Shown: in pieces, positions 6,947 through 8,349 of the stretch
Layout of the letters: the number at the start of each line of letters is the position of its first letter
Numbering within the stretch: position 1 is the first letter of the stretch
Source of the DNA: an uncultured Oscillospiraceae bacterium
GTDB lineage: Bacteria; Bacillota; Clostridia; Oscillospirales; Ruminococcaceae
NCBI GenBank assembly: GCA_900555435.1
Contig: USLH01000103.1
Span: forward strand, 1 to 8,349
Length of the DNA stretch: 8,349 nucleotides
Direction of reading: 5' to 3'
The notes under the pieces: generated by a model
What the model was told of the DNA's origin: nothing
The model's input: only the letters and a program-made list of their open reading frames with translations
Database searches by the model: none
Translations under genes and position numbers: made by a program

Positions 6947-8180
6947 ATCCCCGTCTGGCGTTTGCCAGCATCAGCTTGATCCGGTTCTGCTGGTTGACCG
7001 CACTGGCGCCGGGGTCGTAGTCCACGGCCACCAGATTGGCTTCCGGATGCTTCTCTTTAATGGAGCGGATCATACCCTTCGCCACAATGTGATTGGGCAG
7101 GCAGCCGAAGGGCTGGGTGCAGACCACGTTTTCCACGCCCTCGCCGATGAGCTCCAGAATCTCGGAGGTCAAAAGCCACCCCTCGCCCATCTTGACACCA
7201 TGGTTGATGTAAGGCTCGCAGAGGGTGACCGTCTCATCAAAAGGCGTCTGCGCCTGAAAGGAGCCTTCTTTTTTGATGGCGGCGATCACGTCCTTCTGCT
7301 TTTTCAACAGATAGCGGTACACCACTTTGGAGCCCTGATATTTCCAGAATTTCCCGCCGTAAAGATCCTCGTCCACCAATCCATTATAGACGCAGTACAT
7401 GCAGAAGTCCAAAAGCCCCGGGACCACTACTTCCGCCCCTTCGGACAGAAGGAATTCCTCCAGATTGTTGTTCCCCAAGGGGGAGTATTTCACATAGATC
7501 TCCCCGACGATGCCTACCCGGACCTTCTTTTCACCGGTCTTCGGAATCTTCGCAAAGTCGGCGAGGATCTCGTCGTAAAACTTCAGAATATGGTTGTAAT
7601 GGACGATCTTCGTAGATGCAAACTCGTGGAGCAGCCGCTGCTCCCACCGATCCACCATGGCTTTCGTATCGCCCTTGTTCTTCTCATAGGGGGTGGACTG
7701 ATTGGAAAGGAGCATCAACAGATCCCCCAGCAGCACCGCATACAAAAACTGGATGATGATAGGCAGGGTCAGCTTGAAGCCGGGGTTCGATTCCAGCCCG
7801 CCTACGCTTAAAGAGATCACTGGGATCTGACCGTAACCGCTCTTTTTTAAAGCCTTCCGCAGCAGGTGAATATAGTTGGAGGCCCGGCAGCCGCCACCGG
7901 TCTGGGTAATGAGCAGCGCCACCTTGTCCAGATCGTACTTGCCGCTTTCCAAGGCATCAATGAACTGGCCGATGACCAGCAGCGCCGGATAGCAGGTATC
8001 GTTGTGGACGTTCCTCAGCCCTTCGTTGATGACCGAACGTCCATCGTTTGCAAGAACGACGGAGTGATAACCGTGCTGGTTGAGGATCTGGGACATCAGG
8101 TTGAAGTGGATGGGCAGCATGGTGGGAAGGAGGATGGTATGGGTCTCCTTCATTTCTTTGGTAAAAATGGGACGATCCAT
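6945..8180 (-). CDS. 2-hydroxyacyl-CoA dehydratase-like protein (HgdD/COG3581-type, partner of an activase-related protein)
   Basis: A 411-residue protein that matches the C-terminal part of the roughly 1,400-residue 'acyl-CoA dehydratase activase-related' proteins of Clostridia. It is distantly related to the iron-sulfur subunits of 2-hydroxyacyl-CoA dehydratases and benzoyl-CoA reductases. Recognisable blocks are HNDTCYPALLVIGQ (59-72, C63), ITQTGGGCRASNYI (91-104, C98), RVGIVGEIYVKYSPLGN (221-237), GLLDFCMYC (255-263), CTQPFGCLPNHIVAKGM (354-370) and VDYDPGASAVNQQNRIKLML (386-405). C63, C98 and C360 (perhaps with C354) are candidate cluster ligands, by inference. The residues around them look intact. 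It is cytoplasmic, with no signal peptide. ATG at 8180 has AAGGAG 9 bases upstream and begins 5 bases after the stop of the upstream gene. No reaction has been assigned to this subgroup as far as I know, so actual dehydratase activity should not be assumed. Confidence 0.86.
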   Translation of the reverse strand: MDRPIFTKEMKETHTILLPTMLPIHFNLMSQILNQHGYHSVVLANDGRSVINEGLRNVHNDTCYPALLVIGQFIDALESGKYDLDKVALLITQTGGGCRASNYIHLLRKALKKSGYGQIPVISLSVGGLESNPGFKLTLPIIIQFLYAVLLGDLLMLLSNQSTPYEKNKGDTKAMVDRWEQRLLHEFASTKIVHYNHILKFYDEILADFAKIPKTGEKKVRVGIVGEIYVKYSPLGNNNLEEFLLSEGAEVVVPGLLDFCMYCVYNGLVDEDLYGGKFWKYQGSKVVYRYLLKKQKDVIAAIKKEGSFQAQTPFDETVTLCEPYINHGVKMGEGWLLTSEILELIGEGVENVVCTQPFGCLPNHIVAKGMIRSIKEKHPEANLVAVDYDPGASAVNQQNRIKLMLANARRG

Positions 8181-8185
8181 GGGTT

Positions 8186-8349
8186 TCAGCTCCTTTCCTT
8201 GGCAGCTTTCCGTGCCGCCCGCTCTTCCATTGCGCCTAAAAGGCTCCGCAGCCGGATCTTCACAGCGCCCAGATTGTTGATCTCGTCGATTTTAAGCTGG
8301 GTGTAGAGCTTCCCGCCGTTTTCCAGGATGCTCCGCACCTCATCGGTGG
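8186..8349 (-). CDS. C-terminus of a large acyl-CoA dehydratase activase-related protein (5' part outside the window)
   Basis: The last 53 codons of a gene entering from the right edge, ending in TGA at 8188-8186. The visible residues include YTQLKIDEINNLGAVKIRLRSLL, which I recognise as the segment just before the HgdD-like part in fused activase-related proteins (BadF/HgdC-type ATPase domains plus a DUF2229/COG3580-type domain). The tail is a charged helix (EERAARKAAKERS). The ATPase domains, if present, lie outside the window. The call therefore rests on a short segment plus its position 5 bases before the 411-residue partner, whose ribosome binding site lies inside this reading frame. Confidence 0.72.
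   Translation of the reverse strand, partial: TDEVRSILENGGKLYTQLKIDEINNLGAVKIRLRSLLGAMEERAARKAAKERS

Noticed and set aside
7047..7811. Plus-strand open frame (254 codons) opposite the dehydratase-like gene
   Set aside because: It is an antisense shadow caused by codon bias. The minus-strand product has clear family motifs across the same bases.
1..8349. CRISPR array, tRNA/rRNA genes, insertion sequence, attachment sites
   Set aside because: I saw no regularly spaced repeats, no tRNA-like or rRNA-like sequence and no transposase or integrase motifs on either strand. Nearly all the window is accounted for by protein genes.

Overview
The window looks like a chromosomal segment of an anaerobic, moderately high-GC member of the Bacillota, most probably class Clostridia. 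The evidence is strong AGGAGG-type ribosome binding sites, canonical SigA-type promoters, an xpaC-telA pair, a CmpB-family membrane protein, and an HgdC/HgdD-like activase/dehydratase pair typical of anaerobic Clostridia. I cannot name a genus.

Layout. (1) Positions 1-2179, minus strand: a Rad3/DinG-type iron-sulfur DNA helicase with an N-terminal PD-(D/E)XK nuclease domain, cut by the window edge just before helicase motif VI. (2) Positions 2180-2334: a divergent promoter region with one good SigA promoter on each strand, both with a TTGTCA -35 and a 17-base spacer. (3) Positions 2335-4722, plus strand: a two-gene operon of xpaC (membrane-anchored) and telA (toxic-anion-resistance family), ended by a long hairpin with T/A tracts on both sides that can stop transcription from both directions. 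(4) Positions 4777-8349, minus strand: five tightly spaced genes read right to left. They are the C-terminus of a large acyl-CoA dehydratase activase-related protein, a 411-residue 2-hydroxyacyl-CoA dehydratase-like protein, a CmpB-like membrane protein, a 68-residue BFD-like [2Fe-2S] protein, and an M14 zinc carboxypeptidase-like protein. Gaps between these are 5, 11, 13 and 26 bases. In two cases the ribosome binding site overlaps the previous stop codon, so co-transcription and translational coupling are likely.

How the parts may work together. XpaC and TelA are a recurrent pair in Bacillota linked to cell-envelope and toxic-agent stress. The helicase is a separate, divergently transcribed DNA-repair type gene. 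The right-hand cluster puts an iron-sulfur activase/dehydratase-like system beside a small iron-sulfur protein, which suggests, without proving, a shared redox role. The M14 peptidase gene at the end of that cluster is clearly AT-richer than everything around it and may be a later arrival. I saw no tRNA, rRNA, CRISPR array, insertion sequence or prophage signature. There is no gene-free stretch longer than 300 bases.
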